A stretch of 5,024 nucleotides of DNA from Synechococcaceae cyanobacterium (lineage in GTDB: Bacteria > Cyanobacteriota > Cyanobacteriia > PCC-6307 > Cyanobiaceae): the NCBI GenBank assembly GCA_947460085.1, contig CANHGA010000161.1, positions 1 through 5,024 of the forward strand, written 5' to 3'. How positions within the stretch are numbered: position 1 is the first letter of the stretch; the number at the start of each line of letters is the position of its first letter. The notes below the pieces were generated by a model. It did no database searches. It saw nothing but the letters and a program-made list of their open reading frames with translations, and was not told the origin of the DNA. The translations under genes and the position numbers were made by a program. This document shows positions 4,479-5,024 of this stretch, piece by piece.

Positions 4479-5024
4479 ATCGGCTGGCTGCAAGGGGAAC
4501 TCGCCGATCCATGGCAACTCGACAAGCGCTACGGGCTGCAATTGCGCTGCCATGGCGTCGGTTACGACGTGCAGATAAGCCACAGGCAGTGGCTGCAACT
4601 GCCTGCCGTGGGCACGCCCACCGCCCTGCACATCCATGCCTCGATCCGCGAAGACGCCTCCACCCTCTATGGCTTCAGCGATAGGCATGAGCGCGACCTG
4701 TTTCGCGAATTGGTGGCTGTAAGCGGCGTGGGGCCCCAAATGGCCCTGGGCCTGCTTGGGGCCATGGCACCCAGCGAACTCATCCAGGCGATCGTGCACG
4801 CCGACCTACGCCGCCTCACCCAGGCCCCCGGCGTGGGGAAACGCACGGCCGAACGCCTGGCCGTGGAATTACGCAGCCGCTTGCAGAAACGCTTTGCAAA
4901 CCAACTGGATGCCAGCTCGCTCGAAGCTGGTAGCTCAGGAGACGGCGATGGGGATGGCGAACCTGCCATCAACCTGGAGGAAGCAAGCCGCGACGAGGTG
5001 CATCTCACCTTGGGGGCCCTGGGC
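4476..5024 (+). CDS. ruvA: Holliday junction branch-migration protein RuvA (3' end outside window)
   Basis: RuvA binds four-way DNA junctions as a tetramer and loads the RuvB motor for branch migration during recombination and repair. The 183 visible residues cover nearly all of the protein. Domain I starts MIGWLQGEL and includes the GVGYDVQ strand; the acidic pin is Glu59-Asp60 in the IREDASTLYGF segment. Domain II carries two helix-hairpin-helix motifs: SGVGPQMALGLL (about 83-94) and PGVGKRTAERLAVEL (about 118-132). A Gly/Asp-rich linker (about 142-168, with GDGDGDGE) leads into domain III, the RuvB-contacting domain, which begins near 170 and is cut by the window edge. The start is fixed by the conserved MIG and the absence of upstream in-frame starts. 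The nearest purine-rich site, GGGGAG at 4455-4460, is 15 nt away, too far for a normal Shine-Dalgarno. Confidence 0.97.
   Translation, partial: MIGWLQGELADPWQLDKRYGLQLRCHGVGYDVQISHRQWLQLPAVGTPTALHIHASIREDASTLYGFSDRHERDLFRELVAVSGVGPQMALGLLGAMAPSELIQAIVHADLRRLTQAPGVGKRTAERLAVELRSRLQKRFANQLDASSLEAGSSGDGDGDGEPAINLEEASRDEVHLTLGALG

Noticed and set aside
4394..4684. Plus-strand open frame overlapping the ruvA start in another frame.
   Set aside because: Arg/Ala-rich out-of-frame reading; ruvA is unambiguous here and explains the DNA.
1..5024. HIP1 palindromes (GCGATCGC), common in many cyanobacteria.
   Set aside because: I saw no exact copy, only near matches such as the one around 4788-4796. This does not contradict a picocyanobacterial origin but gives no positive support.
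1..5024. CRISPR array, insertion sequence, phage, toxin-antitoxin or defence genes.
   Set aside because: No spaced direct repeats, transposase or integrase motifs, or nuclease or effector signatures were found on either strand.

Overview
This is a compact, GC-rich stretch of ordinary bacterial chromosome that most resembles a picocyanobacterium of the Synechococcus/Cyanobium type. The evidence is the cyanobacterial style of the DnaG N-terminus (PRLHPRTIEAVKERADIVDVVGEH), a RuvA of the MIGWLQGEL type, the small 74-residue protein at 792-1016 that I recall (not checked) from picocyanobacteria, and mostly Shine-Dalgarno-less starts. No taxonomic marker is present, so the assignment is an inference.

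Layout, left to right. 1-95 holds no convincing gene, but has a perfect AT-rich inverted repeat at 66-83. 96-655 (minus strand) is a two-gene unit of unknown function: an 83-residue acidic protein (404-655) followed by a 103-residue protein (96-407), joined by a GTGA overlap. 656-791 is a divergent intergenic gap. 792-1016 (plus) encodes a 74-residue conserved-type protein whose end overlaps the end of dnaG. 1006-3099 (minus) is DNA primase, dnaG. 3161-4003 (plus) is a ten-helix EamA/DMT-family permease. 3981-4454 (minus) is a predicted lipoprotein of unknown function. 4476-5024 (plus) is ruvA, the Holliday-junction-binding subunit of RuvAB, cut off by the window end.

Two genes have secure roles in DNA metabolism: dnaG (replication priming) and ruvA (recombinational repair). 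They are interleaved with a transporter and an envelope lipoprotein. Nothing in the sequence ties these products into one pathway. After the first two genes, every gene is on the opposite strand from its neighbour. Convergent pairs overlap at their 3' ends (11 and 23 bp) and the divergent pairs are close (136, 61 and 21 bp), so neighbouring transcripts must be partly antisense to each other.

I found no mobile element, CRISPR array, tRNA, rRNA or defence system, and no evidence of a new multi-gene system. The unusual points are local: the lipoprotein/ruvA divergent start region (a canonical G-quadruplex motif, a nine-G run, and an inverted repeat containing both start codons), a perfect 14-bp palindrome abutting the permease start codon, and a likely TTG start for dnaG.
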